This document shows, piece after piece, positions 16,955 through 26,042 of a stretch of DNA of 64,000 nt. Position 1 is the stretch's first letter. The number at the start of each line of letters is the position of its first letter. The position numbers and the translations under genes were made by a program. The stretch spans positions 1 through 64,000 of the forward strand of contig NZ_JZEX01000087.1 of NCBI RefSeq assembly GCF_000969415.1, written 5' to 3'. A model generated the notes under the pieces. That model was not told where the DNA came from and did no database searches. It saw nothing but the letters and a program-made list of their open reading frames with translations. Source of the stretch: Devosia geojensis (GTDB lineage: Bacteria > Pseudomonadota > Alphaproteobacteria > Rhizobiales > Devosiaceae).

Positions 16955-19066
16955 ATGTCCGTTCCCAACGATTACCTCGAGCGCGTCTATGCCGGGGTTC
17001 TGGGCAAGCTGATCGGCGTCTATCTGGGCCGACCCTTCGAAGGCTGGACCTATCAGCGCATCATGGAGGAGCTGGGCCCAATCGAATATTATGTGCACGA
17101 CCGGCTTAATCAGCCGCTCGTGGTAACCGACGACGATGTGGCCGGCACCTTCACCTTCATCCGAGCGCTTGAGGACTACGGGATTTCGCCCGATCTCAGC
17201 GCCGAGGATATCGGCAAGGCCTGGCTCAATTACATGTGCGAGGAACGCTCGATCCTGTGGTGGGGTGGCAATGGCAATTCCACCGAACACACGGCCTGGC
17301 TGAACCTCAAAAAGGGGATCAAGGCCCCTGCCTCCGGCTCAGTCGCCACCAATGGCAAGGCTGTGGCTGAACAGATCGGCGCGCAGATCTTCATCGATGG
17401 CTGGGCAATGGTCGCCCCAAATCAGCCGCAGCTCGCCGCAAAACTGGCCGAGCAAGCCGGCAAGGTCAGCCATGACGGGGAATCCGTCTACGCGGCTATG
17501 CTCTGGGCGGCCATGGAAGCCGAAGCCTTCCGTACCAAGGACATCAATACGCTGATCGATGTCGGCCTGTCGGTCATTCCCGCCGACAGCCTCATCGCCA
17601 AGCTTATTGCCGACATTCGGGCCTGGCACAAGCAACATGCCGACTGGCGCGACTGTCGCCAGCTCATCGAAGACAATTACGGTTATGACAAATATCCCGG
17701 CAATTGCCACGTCGTGCCCAACCACGCCCTGATGATCATGTCGGTGCTCTACGCGCCGGACGATTTCCAAAAGGCGCAGATGATCGTCAACACGTCAGGC
17801 TGGGATACCGACTGCAATGCCGGAAATGTCGGATGCCTCATGGGCATCATGCTCGGTCTGGACGGCATCGAGAACGGTCCGGACTGGCGTGGCCCGATTG
17901 CCGACCGCCTGCTGATCTCCTCGGCCGACGGGGGCAATTCGATCAACGACGCCGTCCGTACGGCCTATTATCTGGCCAATATCGGCCGCAAGCTGGCTGG
18001 CGTCGGCGAGTTGGACAGCCCCAAGGTCGGGGCGCAAATGCACTTCTCGCTGCCCGGCAGTCAGCAAGGCTTCCGCCCGGGTGGCAGCGCCGGCGGCAGC
18101 AGCAATCCCGTACTGCGCAATGTCGCATTCGAAGGCGGCCGCGCGCTTTCCATCCAGTATGAAGCGCTTGGTCCCGGTCAGGCCGCTGTCGCAACGACGC
18201 CGACATTCTCGCCGCTCGAAATGCTCAACATGCGCACCTATGACCTGATGGCGACACCGCTCGTCTATCCCGGTCAGACGCTCAAGGCCAGGGTCGTGGC
18301 GCCTAAGAGCAACAAGGGCGATGTGAAAGTCCGGCTGCGCCTGCGGGTCTACGACGCGGCAGACCAACTACGCGACGTAGACGGCGAGGCCCACCGCCTC
18401 GCGCCCGGATCAGAAACCGTTATCGAGTGGCGCCTGCCGGAGTTCGACGGCCAGCCGATCGCCGAAATCGGTCTTGCCATCACCGGCCACGGCCGCCGCG
18501 CTGACGGGGCGGTTCTGCTTGACTACATGCGCTGGGACGGAGCAGCCGAGCTCACCCTCCGCCGTCCGCAGGGCGACAGCGATTTCTGGCGCATGGCGTG
18601 GGTTAACGGCGTGGACTTCTTCTCCAAGCGTTTCCCGCCCAGCTTCCGCATTTCCCAGTCACGCGAAGAGGGCATGGTCTCACATGGCACGCGCCAGTGG
18701 ACTGACTATGCGCTCAAGTCCGACATCATGGTGCATCTGGGCAATTACGGCGGCGTGGCGCTGCGCGTGCAGGGTCTACGCCGCTATTACGGGGTGCGCG
18801 TCACGCGCAACAACACGCTCGAAATCGTGCGCGTACGCGACGACGAGATGACGGTGCTCGCGTCGACCGACTTCGCGTTCGAGTTCGAAACCAAGCTCAC
18901 CTTCGACGCCAAGGTGGTCGGCAACACCATCTCCGCCACCGTCAACGGCACGCCGATCTCCGCCACCGATCTGAGCGCCGATGGCTTTGCCAATGGCGGC
19001 ATTGGCCTGGTGGTCCATGAAGGTGCGCTGTCCACGGATGCGATCAGCATCGCGGCTGCTGCCTGA
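16955..19066 (+). CDS. ADP-ribosylglycohydrolase-family protein with C-terminal beta domains
   Basis: The 703 residues fall into three parts. Residues 1-350 match the ADP-ribosylglycohydrolase (DraG/ARH) family, with metal-binding TDDD (Asp59-61) and GWDTDCNAGN (Asp284, Asp286). Residues about 360-540 look like an Ig-like beta domain. Residues about 560-703 resemble a concanavalin/LamG-type sandwich (MVSHGTRQWTDYALKSDI, YYGVRVTRNN). No signal peptide is visible, so it should be cytoplasmic. Inside a sugar-uptake operon, hydrolysis of an imported N- or O-glycoside is a more natural guess than protein de-ADP-ribosylation. Both are inference. Ordinary ARH proteins have about 300 residues. Confidence 0.85.
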   Translation: MSVPNDYLERVYAGVLGKLIGVYLGRPFEGWTYQRIMEELGPIEYYVHDRLNQPLVVTDDDVAGTFTFIRALEDYGISPDLSAEDIGKAWLNYMCEERSILWWGGNGNSTEHTAWLNLKKGIKAPASGSVATNGKAVAEQIGAQIFIDGWAMVAPNQPQLAAKLAEQAGKVSHDGESVYAAMLWAAMEAEAFRTKDINTLIDVGLSVIPADSLIAKLIADIRAWHKQHADWRDCRQLIEDNYGYDKYPGNCHVVPNHALMIMSVLYAPDDFQKAQMIVNTSGWDTDCNAGNVGCLMGIMLGLDGIENGPDWRGPIADRLLISSADGGNSINDAVRTAYYLANIGRKLAGVGELDSPKVGAQMHFSLPGSQQGFRPGGSAGGSSNPVLRNVAFEGGRALSIQYEALGPGQAAVATTPTFSPLEMLNMRTYDLMATPLVYPGQTLKARVVAPKSNKGDVKVRLRLRVYDAADQLRDVDGEAHRLAPGSETVIEWRLPEFDGQPIAEIGLAITGHGRRADGAVLLDYMRWDGAAELTLRRPQGDSDFWRMAWVNGVDFFSKRFPPSFRISQSREEGMVSHGTRQWTDYALKSDIMVHLGNYGGVALRVQGLRRYYGVRVTRNNTLEIVRVRDDEMTVLASTDFAFEFETKLTFDAKVVGNTISATVNGTPISATDLSADGFANGGIGLVVHEGALSTDAISIAAAA

Positions 19067-19087
19067 ACGTCTTGAGAGGAGAGCACC

Positions 19088-20146
19088 ATGGCTCCAGTAC
19101 GCATTGAAGACGTCAAGAAGTCCTACGGTGGCGTGGCGGTCATGCATGGCGTGTCGGTCGATATCGAACACGGCGAATTCGTGGTCCTGGTCGGCCCCTC
19201 CGGCTGCGGCAAGTCCACACTGCTAAGGATGATTGCCGGACTGGAAGACATCACCGAGGGGACGATCCGGATCGGGGACAGGGTGGTCAACGACCTGCCG
19301 CCCAAGGCCCGGGATATCTCCATGGTGTTCCAGAACTACGCCCTTTATCCGCACATGACTGTGGCGGAAAACATGGCCTTCTCCATGACCCTGGCCAAGG
19401 CGCCCACCGAAGAGAAGAAACGGCGCGTGGCCGAGGCCGCGGAAATCCTCGGACTAACCGATCTCCTGGGCCGCTATCCCCGCCAGCTTTCCGGCGGACA
19501 ACGCCAACGCGTCGCCATGGGCCGCTCGATCGTGCGCAATCCGCAGGTCTTCCTGTTCGACGAACCGCTTTCCAATCTCGACGCCAAGCTCCGCGTAGCC
19601 ATGCGCGCCGAGATCAAGAGCCTCCACAAGCGGCTCGGCACAACGATCGTCTATGTCACCCACGATCAGGTCGAAGCCATGACCATGGCGGACAAGATTG
19701 TCGTCATGCAGGCCGGCAAGGTGGAGCAATATGGCACCCCGCTTGAACTCTACGACAATCCCGCCAACAGCTTCGTAGCCCAGTTCATCGGTTCCCCCTC
19801 GATGAACCTGCTGCCGGTGGTGAATAAAGGCGGCACGGTTTTCCTACGCTCCGGCCCGCCGACGGGGCTGCAGGCCCCCTTAGGCGTTGCCGAAGGCAGC
19901 CAGTTCCTCCTGGGCAAACGGCCCGAGCACATCACCATTGCCGCAACAGGGGTCAACGCCCAGGTCAAGGTGGTTGAGCCGACCGGTTCGGAGACATTCG
20001 CGGTGCTGACCGCCGGAAGCGACGAAATCGTCTGCCTGCTGCGGGAACGGGTGATGCTGACAGACGGTCAGGCTGTTCAGCTTTCACTAGAGAAGGGCGA
20101 CACCTACTTCTTTGACCAAATGACTGGCAATCGGCTCGCGATATAG
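19088..20146 (+). CDS. Sugar ABC transporter ATPase (MalK/UgpC type)
   Basis: The 352-residue ATPase drives the transporter encoded upstream. Walker A is GPSGCGKST, the signature is [17 protein letters not shown], and Walker B is [16 protein letters not shown]. The C-terminal 110 residues form the OB-fold regulatory domain of the MalK family (LLGKRPEHI). It starts 22 bp after the glycohydrolase gene behind GAGAGGAGAG and closes the operon. MalK-type ATPases can serve several sugar permeases, so it might also energise the NgcEFG-like system, which lacks a visible ATPase. Confidence 0.93.
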   Translation: MAPVRIEDVKKSYGGVAVMHGVSVDIEHGEFVVLVGPSGCGKSTLLRMIAGLEDITEGTIRIGDRVVNDLPPKARDISMVFQNYALYPHMTVAENMAFSMTLAKAPTEEKKRRVAEAAEILGLTDLLGRYPRQLSGGQRQRVAMGRSIVRNPQVFLFDEPLSNLDAKLRVAMRAEIKSLHKRLGTTIVYVTHDQVEAMTMADKIVVMQAGKVEQYGTPLELYDNPANSFVAQFIGSPSMNLLPVVNKGGTVFLRSGPPTGLQAPLGVAEGSQFLLGKRPEHITIAATGVNAQVKVVEPTGSETFAVLTAGSDEIVCLLRERVMLTDGQAVQLSLEKGDTYFFDQMTGNRLAI

Positions 20147-20210
20147 CCGAATCTTAGGTCCACCCCGCCACCATAATCCAGATTTTCAGCTATGAGCAGC
20201 ATGCCCCAAG

Positions 20211-20234
20211 GGGCGCAAATTCTGCATTGCGCCC
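20211..20234. terminator. Bidirectional terminator candidate between convergent operons
   Basis: An 8-bp stem GGGCGCAA / TTGCGCCC with an 8-nt loop lies in the 141-bp gap between the plus-strand sugar operon and the minus-strand TRAP operon. A short AAA follows on the plus strand; there is no long T-run. Confidence 0.5.
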
Positions 20235-20287
20235 AAATCGGTCGCTAGCAGCGCCCTTCCGCTATCCCAAGCTGCGGCCGATGGACG

Positions 20288-20959
20288 CTAGTTGAAGGCT
20301 GCCGTCTCGCAATAGTCCAGCGCCGCTTCCAAGCCGTCGATGAAGGGTATGGCGAAAGCCTGGGTCAATTGCTGGCGTCGCCCTGCATAGGCGCCCGAAC
20401 CCAGAACGACAGCGCCCGAACCGGACGCCCGCGATGCCTCTACCATGGCGGCCAAAGCGGCCTCGGCTCTCTCGGTCATGGCGGCAGTTTCGGACACGCC
20501 GATACCAGTCGCGCGCACCGAACAGCGGCCGCTCATGCCGTAAGTTTGCACCAGCGCCGCAATGGTGGGCACTGCCGCCTCGACCGTGGTTACGACGTCG
20601 AAGTTTGCATGGCGCACGGCGGCAGCTCTGATCCCGGCTTCGGCCATGCTGATGACCGGCGCGGCCAGCGCCAGACGAGCTTCGGCAATGGCGATGTCGT
20701 CGAAACAGGCGAGGATAAAGCCATCGTAGGCGCCAGCCGCCCGGCCGATAAGCTCCAGCACATGCGGCACCGCAGCGGCGCGATCCTGCGGCGTCTCGAT
20801 AGCGAAGGGTCCCAGCTTCGGGTTGACCACATCCAGTGCTGTACCCGCCGGGGCACAGGCCTCGGCCGCCCGGCGCACCCGCTCGGTCATGGCAGCATTG
20901 GTATTGGGATTAATGACCAGCAGTCGCCTGCTGGTCATGGGATGGTTAGCGCGATCCAT
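20288..20959 (-). CDS. Asp/Glu/hydantoin racemase-superfamily protein lacking the second Cys
   Basis: A 223-residue cytoplasmic protein of the HyuE/allantoin-racemase type, starting LLVINPNTNAAMTERV. The first catalytic cysteine is present in FILACFDD. The second, normally in a GCAG-type motif, is replaced: the segment reads GAVVLGSGAYAG. One-cysteine members of this superfamily include arylmalonate decarboxylase, so a decarboxylase or other lyase is as possible as a racemase. The start at 20959 shares one base with the TRAP large-subunit stop (TGATG), so it is translationally coupled to the transporter and probably acts on its substrate. Confidence 0.75.
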   Translation of the reverse strand: MDRANHPMTSRRLLVINPNTNAAMTERVRRAAEACAPAGTALDVVNPKLGPFAIETPQDRAAAVPHVLELIGRAAGAYDGFILACFDDIAIAEARLALAAPVISMAEAGIRAAAVRHANFDVVTTVEAAVPTIAALVQTYGMSGRCSVRATGIGVSETAAMTERAEAALAAMVEASRASGSGAVVLGSGAYAGRRQQLTQAFAIPFIDGLEAALDYCETAAFN

Positions 20960-22260
20960 CACCGCCCCGCCAGCCGGTCGGGCAGCCACATGACGATATC
21001 AGGCACCAGCATGATGAGGATGACGAAGCCGATCAGCACCCCGACATAAGGCAGCGCGCCCTTGACCACATCGTTGAAACTGCCGCCATCGCGCCTGAGG
21101 CCATGCACCACGAAGAGGTTCATGCCGACAGGTGGCGTGATGAGGGCGATCTCGCACATCAGGATGATGAAGATGCCGAACCAGATCGGATCGACGCCAA
21201 CGGCGGCGACCATCGGCACGGCAATCGGCACGGTCAGCACCAGCATGGACATCGCATCCATGAACATGCCCAGCACCACATAGAAGGCGATCAGCACCAG
21301 CAGCAGGGTGAAGGCTTCCAGCCCGAACCCCACCACCCATTGCGTGACCACCTGTGTAGCCCCCAGCATCGAAATGGTGACGTTGAGCAGCAACGCGCAA
21401 CTGAGCACGATCACGGTCATGCCGGTGGTGCGCGCCGCCTGCATGCAGCAGTTGAGCAGCAGCGCCCAGGTGAGCCGCTTCATTGTCCCGACGATGGCCA
21501 GGGCGATGACCACGCCCAGCGCCGCGGATTCGGTTGGTGTTGCCAGTCCGCCATAGATGGAGCCCATCACTACCCCGAAGATCAGGAGGGGCGGGAAGAG
21601 GTATTTGAGATAGCCGATCTTGGTGCGCAGCGAGAGTTTAGGTAGTTCGACATCGCGTCCGCTGTTGCTCTGGAAGATGGCGATATAGAGCGAGAAGCAC
21701 AGCGCCAGCAGGATGCCGGGGATCAGCCCGGCGGCAAACAGTTGCCCCACCGAGGCATTGGCTAGCGAGCCATAGACCAGCAGGTTGATCGAGGGCGGGA
21801 TCAGTATGCCCAGCGTTCCGCCTGCCGCCAACGACCCCAGTGAGGCGCTGATCGGATAATTGCGCTGGTTGAGGGCGGGCAGTGCGATGGTGCCCACGGT
21901 TGCGGCCGTCGCCACCGACGATCCGGACGTCGCCGAAAACAGGGCGCTGGTGGCGATATTGGTATGCAGCAGGCCACCCGGCAGGCGATCGAACCACACG
22001 GCGAATGCGTCGAACATCTTGTCGGCAATGCCGCCGCGCAGCAGCAGTTCGCCCAGCAGCATGAACAGCGGGATGGCCAGGATCGAGGGCGAATTGAAGC
22101 TGGTCCAGACCACGCCGCCCATCATGTCGACGAGCGGCATGCCGTAGAACACCATCCCCCCAAGCGCCCCCACGGCGACGATGGCGACAGCCACCGGAAT
22201 GCCTAGGAACATAAGGGTCAGCATGATGGCAAAGCCTATACCAACGATGGTGATGCTCAT
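20959..22260 (-). CDS. TRAP transporter large permease (DctM type)
   Basis: The 433-residue protein has about twelve predicted membrane helices and is the ion-coupled transport subunit of a TRAP system. Typical features are the start MSITIVGIGFAIMLTLMFLG, the LGIPVAVAI stretch and the loop SATSGSSVATAATVGTIALP. It overlaps the small subunit by four bases (ATGA) and the downstream racemase-family gene by one. TRAP systems import carboxylates, ureides and related acids with a sodium or proton gradient. Confidence 0.92.
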   Translation of the reverse strand: MSITIVGIGFAIMLTLMFLGIPVAVAIVAVGALGGMVFYGMPLVDMMGGVVWTSFNSPSILAIPLFMLLGELLLRGGIADKMFDAFAVWFDRLPGGLLHTNIATSALFSATSGSSVATAATVGTIALPALNQRNYPISASLGSLAAGGTLGILIPPSINLLVYGSLANASVGQLFAAGLIPGILLALCFSLYIAIFQSNSGRDVELPKLSLRTKIGYLKYLFPPLLIFGVVMGSIYGGLATPTESAALGVVIALAIVGTMKRLTWALLLNCCMQAARTTGMTVIVLSCALLLNVTISMLGATQVVTQWVVGFGLEAFTLLLVLIAFYVVLGMFMDAMSMLVLTVPIAVPMVAAVGVDPIWFGIFIILMCEIALITPPVGMNLFVVHGLRRDGGSFNDVVKGALPYVGVLIGFVILIMLVPDIVMWLPDRLAGR

Positions 22261-22826
22261 TGCTGCAACCCGTCGCGCGTCTTGAGGTCGGCCAATTCGG
22301 CCTCCAATTCATCCTGTGGTGAACCGGGCCCGAACCTTCGGTCCAGCGTCGTCCAGTCACCCCGGATGGCCAGCAGGGTGGCGCGCGACGCGATGGCGAT
22401 CGTGCCGATGGTGAAGGCCAGCATGGCAACCAGCCAGACCGATTGCGGATAGATCAGCGGCGTTGCCCAGGGGGTCTGGGCGATGGAGCGATAAGCCAGC
22501 GTGTCCTGAACCGTATTGAATGTGAAGTAGAGCAGGAACAGCGCCAGCAGGCCCAGGGACACCGCCGCCGCCACGTTGAGCATGGCCCGTGCCCGCAACG
22601 GCAGTTTGCCATGCAGGACATTGATGCGGATATGGGCCTGTTCATAGGCGGTGACGAGGAAGGCCAGTGGCGCGACGACCGCGACAGCATAGCCGCCTAG
22701 CTCGTCGATGCCCCCCATGGAGTGGGAGAAGAACTTCCGCAGGATGGTCTCTGCGGCAATCGCGAATGACAGCGCGATCATGATCGCACCAAAGGTGATG
22801 CCAGACAGTTGCGCTATGCGTTTCAT
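22257..22826 (-). CDS. TRAP transporter small permease (DctQ type)
   Basis: A 189-residue membrane protein with four predicted helices, the DctQ subunit that pairs with DctM. It shows the family pattern RKFFSHSMGGIDELGGYAV and YEQAHIRINVL. The C-terminal 30 residues are acidic and cytoplasmic. The gene lies 24 bp after the binding-protein stop and overlaps the large permease by four bases. Confidence 0.88.
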   Translation of the reverse strand: MKRIAQLSGITFGAIMIALSFAIAAETILRKFFSHSMGGIDELGGYAVAVVAPLAFLVTAYEQAHIRINVLHGKLPLRARAMLNVAAAVSLGLLALFLLYFTFNTVQDTLAYRSIAQTPWATPLIYPQSVWLVAMLAFTIGTIAIASRATLLAIRGDWTTLDRRFGPGSPQDELEAELADLKTRDGLQQ

Positions 22827-22850
22827 GGATCTTCTCCCACCTGGCTGGAG

Positions 22851-23888
22851 TCAGAGGCCGAGCTGTACGCCGACCGTCTCGCGCCACCTGGCTTCGCACT
22901 CGGCGAAAACCGCGTTGCACTGCTCGGCCCAGACCGGCAATGACACCTCGCTCACCGCGGCCGCGACGGTCGCCGCGTCGGCCTCTGAAACCGTCGCCCG
23001 CTTCAGCGCATACGAGGTTGCCAGCGAACAGGGCGTCTCGCCGCTGTTACAGCGCATGGCGTCGGCATACAGCTCCTCGGAATAGGTCCAGATGTCGTCA
23101 GTCAGGGTTGTGATCGCCGTCTGCAGCTTGCCCTGGTCCTCGGCGGACATGGCGTTCCACTTGTTGAGGTTAATGGCATAGCCGTTGACGGCCATCTGCA
23201 ACGCGAGTGGAAGGACAGTGGTGGTGGATTCCGGCCAGCCGCCCGAATTGGCCGACGCCGGGCCGGTCACCGCACAGTCGACGACGCCGCGTGCCAGCGA
23301 CTGCTGCACTTCGCCAAACGGCATCGGCACGCCTGTGGCGCCGAGGCCCGCCATGAAGTTGGCAGCGCTTTGGTCGCCGACGCGAACCTTGAGTCCGTGG
23401 AGGTCCGCCAGCCCCGAGATTTCAGGCTTGCAGAAGATGATCTGGGGGCCGGCAGGCCAGACGCCGAGCAGCTTAGCGTTGAACTGGGTTTGCAGGCGCT
23501 GGTCAACCGTATCGTAGAAGGCGTCGATATGCGCTCTGCCGCTTTCATAGCTGGTATTGAGGCCGATCAGATCGAAACCCAGGATCGAAGGTTCGTCACG
23601 GCTCACCTGCGGGCCGCGTATGGAGACGATATCAAACAGGCCCGACTTGAGAACCCGCAGACCATCAGAATCCGGAATGCCAGCCACATCGACCGGTAGG
23701 TACTGCACGGACACATCCAGACCGGTATTTGCTGCCAGCGCCTCGAAGAAGGGCTGCTCCTTGTTTTGGGCGATAAGCCCTGAGCCGGCGGGCTGGCCGA
23801 GCACCTTGAACGACAGCGACTGCGCATAGGCGGCGGGAGCGAACAGCGCGGCGACGGCCAAGGCTGTCAGGATCGAACGGTTGATCAT
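22851..23888 (-). CDS. TRAP transporter substrate-binding protein (DctP type)
   Basis: The 345-residue periplasmic binding protein has a clear signal peptide (MINRSILTALAVAALFAPAA, cleaved near AYA-QS). DctP hallmarks include LHGLKVRVGDQSAANFM and GVVDCAVTGPASA, with the conserved arginine that binds the carboxylate of the ligand (in KVRVGD). The start at 23888 follows AGGAAGG and replaces a 40-residue longer upstream opening. The gene is the first of the TRAP operon and lies downstream of an RpiR-type operator. Confidence 0.88.
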   Translation of the reverse strand: MINRSILTALAVAALFAPAAYAQSLSFKVLGQPAGSGLIAQNKEQPFFEALAANTGLDVSVQYLPVDVAGIPDSDGLRVLKSGLFDIVSIRGPQVSRDEPSILGFDLIGLNTSYESGRAHIDAFYDTVDQRLQTQFNAKLLGVWPAGPQIIFCKPEISGLADLHGLKVRVGDQSAANFMAGLGATGVPMPFGEVQQSLARGVVDCAVTGPASANSGGWPESTTTVLPLALQMAVNGYAINLNKWNAMSAEDQGKLQTAITTLTDDIWTYSEELYADAMRCNSGETPCSLATSYALKRATVSEADAATVAAAVSEVSLPVWAEQCNAVFAECEARWRETVGVQLGL

Positions 23889-24002
23889 ATCAGTTGCCTT
23901 CCTGGTCAGTGCCGCTACCGGTCCGGAAACCATGTGGCGGTCTATCCCTGAAGCCCCGAAGGGGCCGCCAACCGGGATGGCTGGCATGACAAGCGATGCA
24001 GA

Positions 24003-24036
24003 TTTCATGCCAACAGTGTATGAAACTGTGATTTCG
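24003..24036. promoter_or_regulatory. Candidate RpiR operator before the TRAP operon
   Basis: TGAAACTGTGATTTCG (24021-24036) matches 13 of 16 positions of the palindrome at 25006-25021 in front of the RpiR gene. An outer inverted repeat TTTCAT (24003-24008) / ATGAAA (24020-24025) overlaps it. The sites lie 115-150 bp upstream of the TRAP binding-protein start. Confidence 0.5.
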
Positions 24037-24148
24037 TAGATAAGTAAGCTACTTACGGGATGGAAGACGAAATTCTGGTTTCGCTAAGGACGAAGATACT
24101 GACTAGAGTTTCAGCAAATCGCTACACCATTGCTAAATAAGGCGGCAG

Positions 24149-24994
24149 TCAGAGTTCGTTGAGGCTGTCATTGGCTGCCTCGATGCGGCGCAGCCGGTTC
24201 CGGCCGGTCGAGGCCGACAGGTCGATCGTCCGGGTGATCAGCACATGGCACAGCGCCATCACCGAGACATGGTTGAACAGCGGGCCGGTCGAGGCCGTGT
24301 GGCAGCGCAGGTGCCACCGGGCCCGGCGATCGGGCTCGATGCCCTCGTCGGTCACATAGGCCAGCGGTGCCTTGCTCGCGGCCAGGTAGTCCAGCAAGGC
24401 CTCCATGCCGGCGACCCGCCTGCGCAGCCCCAGGACGATGACACAATCGTCGGCGGAGACGCTCGCCAGATGCTCGCCCAGCGTCTCACCGCCGCCCGGA
24501 ATGGAGACGACATTCTCAATCACCTGGGTCAGCTGCCAGCGCAGGTAGTCGGCCAGCGGATGGCTCGCACGAAAGCCGACGATCCACACCTTGCGAGCCC
24601 CGAGCATAGCCTTGGCCACCGCATCGATCTCGGCCTGGGGAATGGTCGTGAAGGTCTGATCGAGGTTGGCCTTGCTCTGTTCGATGGCCGCCAGCAGCGG
24701 TGCCTCGGGATTGGCGTCGCCGGGATGGCCGAGGAACAGGCGGGACCCGGATCGCTGGTCTTCGCGGGCATGACGGCGCGCCTCGTCATAGCTGGCATAA
24801 CCAAGTCGTCGCACGAACCGCGACACCGTTGCCTTGGACACGTTGGCCAGCCGCGCCAGTTCCTGGGCATCATAGCTTGCCAGTTCCCCGGGAAAGTCGC
24901 AGAGAAATTCGCCCAGCCGCCGTTCGGCAGGATGTAAGTCCGGCAGTGCGGCCCGGATGCGACCGAGGAAGGTCTTCGGCAAAGCCTGTTTCAC
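24149..24994 (-). CDS. MurR/RpiR-family transcriptional regulator
   Basis: A 281-residue regulator with an N-terminal HTH-6 domain (about 1-80; ELARLANVSKATVSRFVRRL) and a C-terminal SIS phosphosugar-binding domain (about 110-250; VWIVGFRASHPLADYL, DDCVIVLGLRRR). The start is a GTG at 24994 behind AGGAG. It is upstream of the TRAP genes on the same strand with 260 bp between. A shared palindromic motif before both genes suggests it controls itself and the TRAP operon. RpiR proteins usually sense sugar phosphates or related acids. Confidence 0.9.
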   Translation of the reverse strand: MKQALPKTFLGRIRAALPDLHPAERRLGEFLCDFPGELASYDAQELARLANVSKATVSRFVRRLGYASYDEARRHAREDQRSGSRLFLGHPGDANPEAPLLAAIEQSKANLDQTFTTIPQAEIDAVAKAMLGARKVWIVGFRASHPLADYLRWQLTQVIENVVSIPGGGETLGEHLASVSADDCVIVLGLRRRVAGMEALLDYLAASKAPLAYVTDEGIEPDRRARWHLRCHTASTGPLFNHVSVMALCHVLITRTIDLSASTGRNRLRRIEAANDSLNEL

Positions 24995-25005
24995 GCACGC
25001 GCTCC

Positions 25006-25021
25006 TGAAACTGAGGTTTCA
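25006..25021 (-). promoter_or_regulatory. Candidate RpiR autoregulatory operator
   Basis: TGAAAC-TGAG-GTTTCA is a perfect 6-bp inverted repeat abutting the AGGAG ribosome-binding site of the RpiR gene. A matching site lies before the TRAP operon. The remaining gap to 25279 shows no gene. Confidence 0.5.
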
Positions 25022-25279
25022 TCGACGCTAGCGTAGGGGAAGTCCGCGATAAAGTGGCTTCTGAAATCGGGAGCCCGCGATCGTAGGCGATGCATCTGCC
25101 TTCCGACCCGACGTTGACGATCCGTTCGGCAAGCCCAGCCTCAGAAGTATGGTCTGAAGCGCGCGCCATTTTCGTCATCCGCTCCTGCATTGTGCTATCC
25201 TAAAGGCGGACATACGACCTATCGTGATTAAGCGCTGATCAGCGGTATCGACCATAGAGATGCGCCCGCATAGCGCGTA

Positions 25280-25972
25280 TTAGGTGCGCTTCGAACCGAG
25301 CAGGAATTCGATAATGGCGTCGCGCACGTTGTCGATGTGCCGGCCCATAACCTGGCGCGACATTTCGGGGTCGTTACCGGCGACGGCATTGATCATTGTG
25401 AGGTGCTCGGAGGCGCCGGGCATCAGGCGCTTCGGGATGCGGGCAGTATTGAACAACCGCGTGCGGCGCCGCAGGTCACGGATCGTGGCGGCGACGAGGG
25501 GATTGCCGGCCGCATCGGCGATGGCGCCATGCACGAGATCATCCACCGCCCAGTGCTGGGCGGGCGTGGGCGCGGGAATGTCCATCAGCGTCTCGATGCT
25601 GGCGGTCACCTGTGCAACAAGCTCGGGCGTCAGGCGGCCGGTGGCGCGTCCCGCCGCCTCAACCTCGAGGATGCGGCGCATATCGAGGGTGAAGATGAAG
25701 TTCTCGATCCCCACATTGCTCACCACCGGCGCCCGGCCGTGACTGCGGGTGATCATCTGCTCTGCCTCGAGCCGGCTCAGCGCCTCGCGCAGCGGCGTGC
25801 GTGACATCGACAGCATGTCGGCAAGCCTTCGCTCCTGCAGCATGGTGCCGGGCGGAATCCGGCCCGACAGGATAAGGTCCAGCAGGCGTGTGTAGGCGAG
25901 CTCGCTGAGGCTCGTCGCCTCGGCGGTATCGAGCATGGAGACGACTTCGGCGCCAGTTTGGGAAATGCTCAC
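25280..25972 (-). CDS. GntR-family regulator, FCD subfamily (GntR-1)
   Basis: From the GTG at 25972 the protein has 230 residues. It has an N-terminal winged HTH (about 20-85; GTMLQERRLADMLSMSRTPLREALSRLE) and an all-helical FCD ligand domain (about 95-225) whose conserved Asp and His residues usually bind a metal. An ATG at 26005 would place the operator palindrome inside the gene and lacks a ribosome-binding site; the GTG has GGGGG upstream. It is divergent from the amidohydrolase gene. The second FCD regulator at 36477 is clearly related in its ligand domain (VDDLVHGAIADAAGNPL against VDDMLHGEIADAAGNPL). Confidence 0.88.
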   Translation of the reverse strand: MSISQTGAEVVSMLDTAEATSLSELAYTRLLDLILSGRIPPGTMLQERRLADMLSMSRTPLREALSRLEAEQMITRSHGRAPVVSNVGIENFIFTLDMRRILEVEAAGRATGRLTPELVAQVTASIETLMDIPAPTPAQHWAVDDLVHGAIADAAGNPLVAATIRDLRRRTRLFNTARIPKRLMPGASEHLTMINAVAGNDPEMSRQVMGRHIDNVRDAIIEFLLGSKRT

Positions 25973-25982
25973 GCGACCCCCA

Positions 25983-26010
25983 TTGAATTGGTACACCAAT
26001 GCCATACCAT
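25983..26010. promoter_or_regulatory. GntR operator in the GntR-1/amidohydrolase promoter
   Basis: ATTGGTACACCAAT (25987-26000) has perfect 6-bp arms and matches the TGGTNNACCA pattern known for FCD-type GntR proteins. It lies between TTGAAT (25983-25988) and TACCAT (26005-26010), a plausible -35/-10 pair for the amidohydrolase, so binding should block it. Confidence 0.6.
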
Positions 26011-26042
26011 ATTCTCGACTGAAAGATGAATGGGGTATCGGG

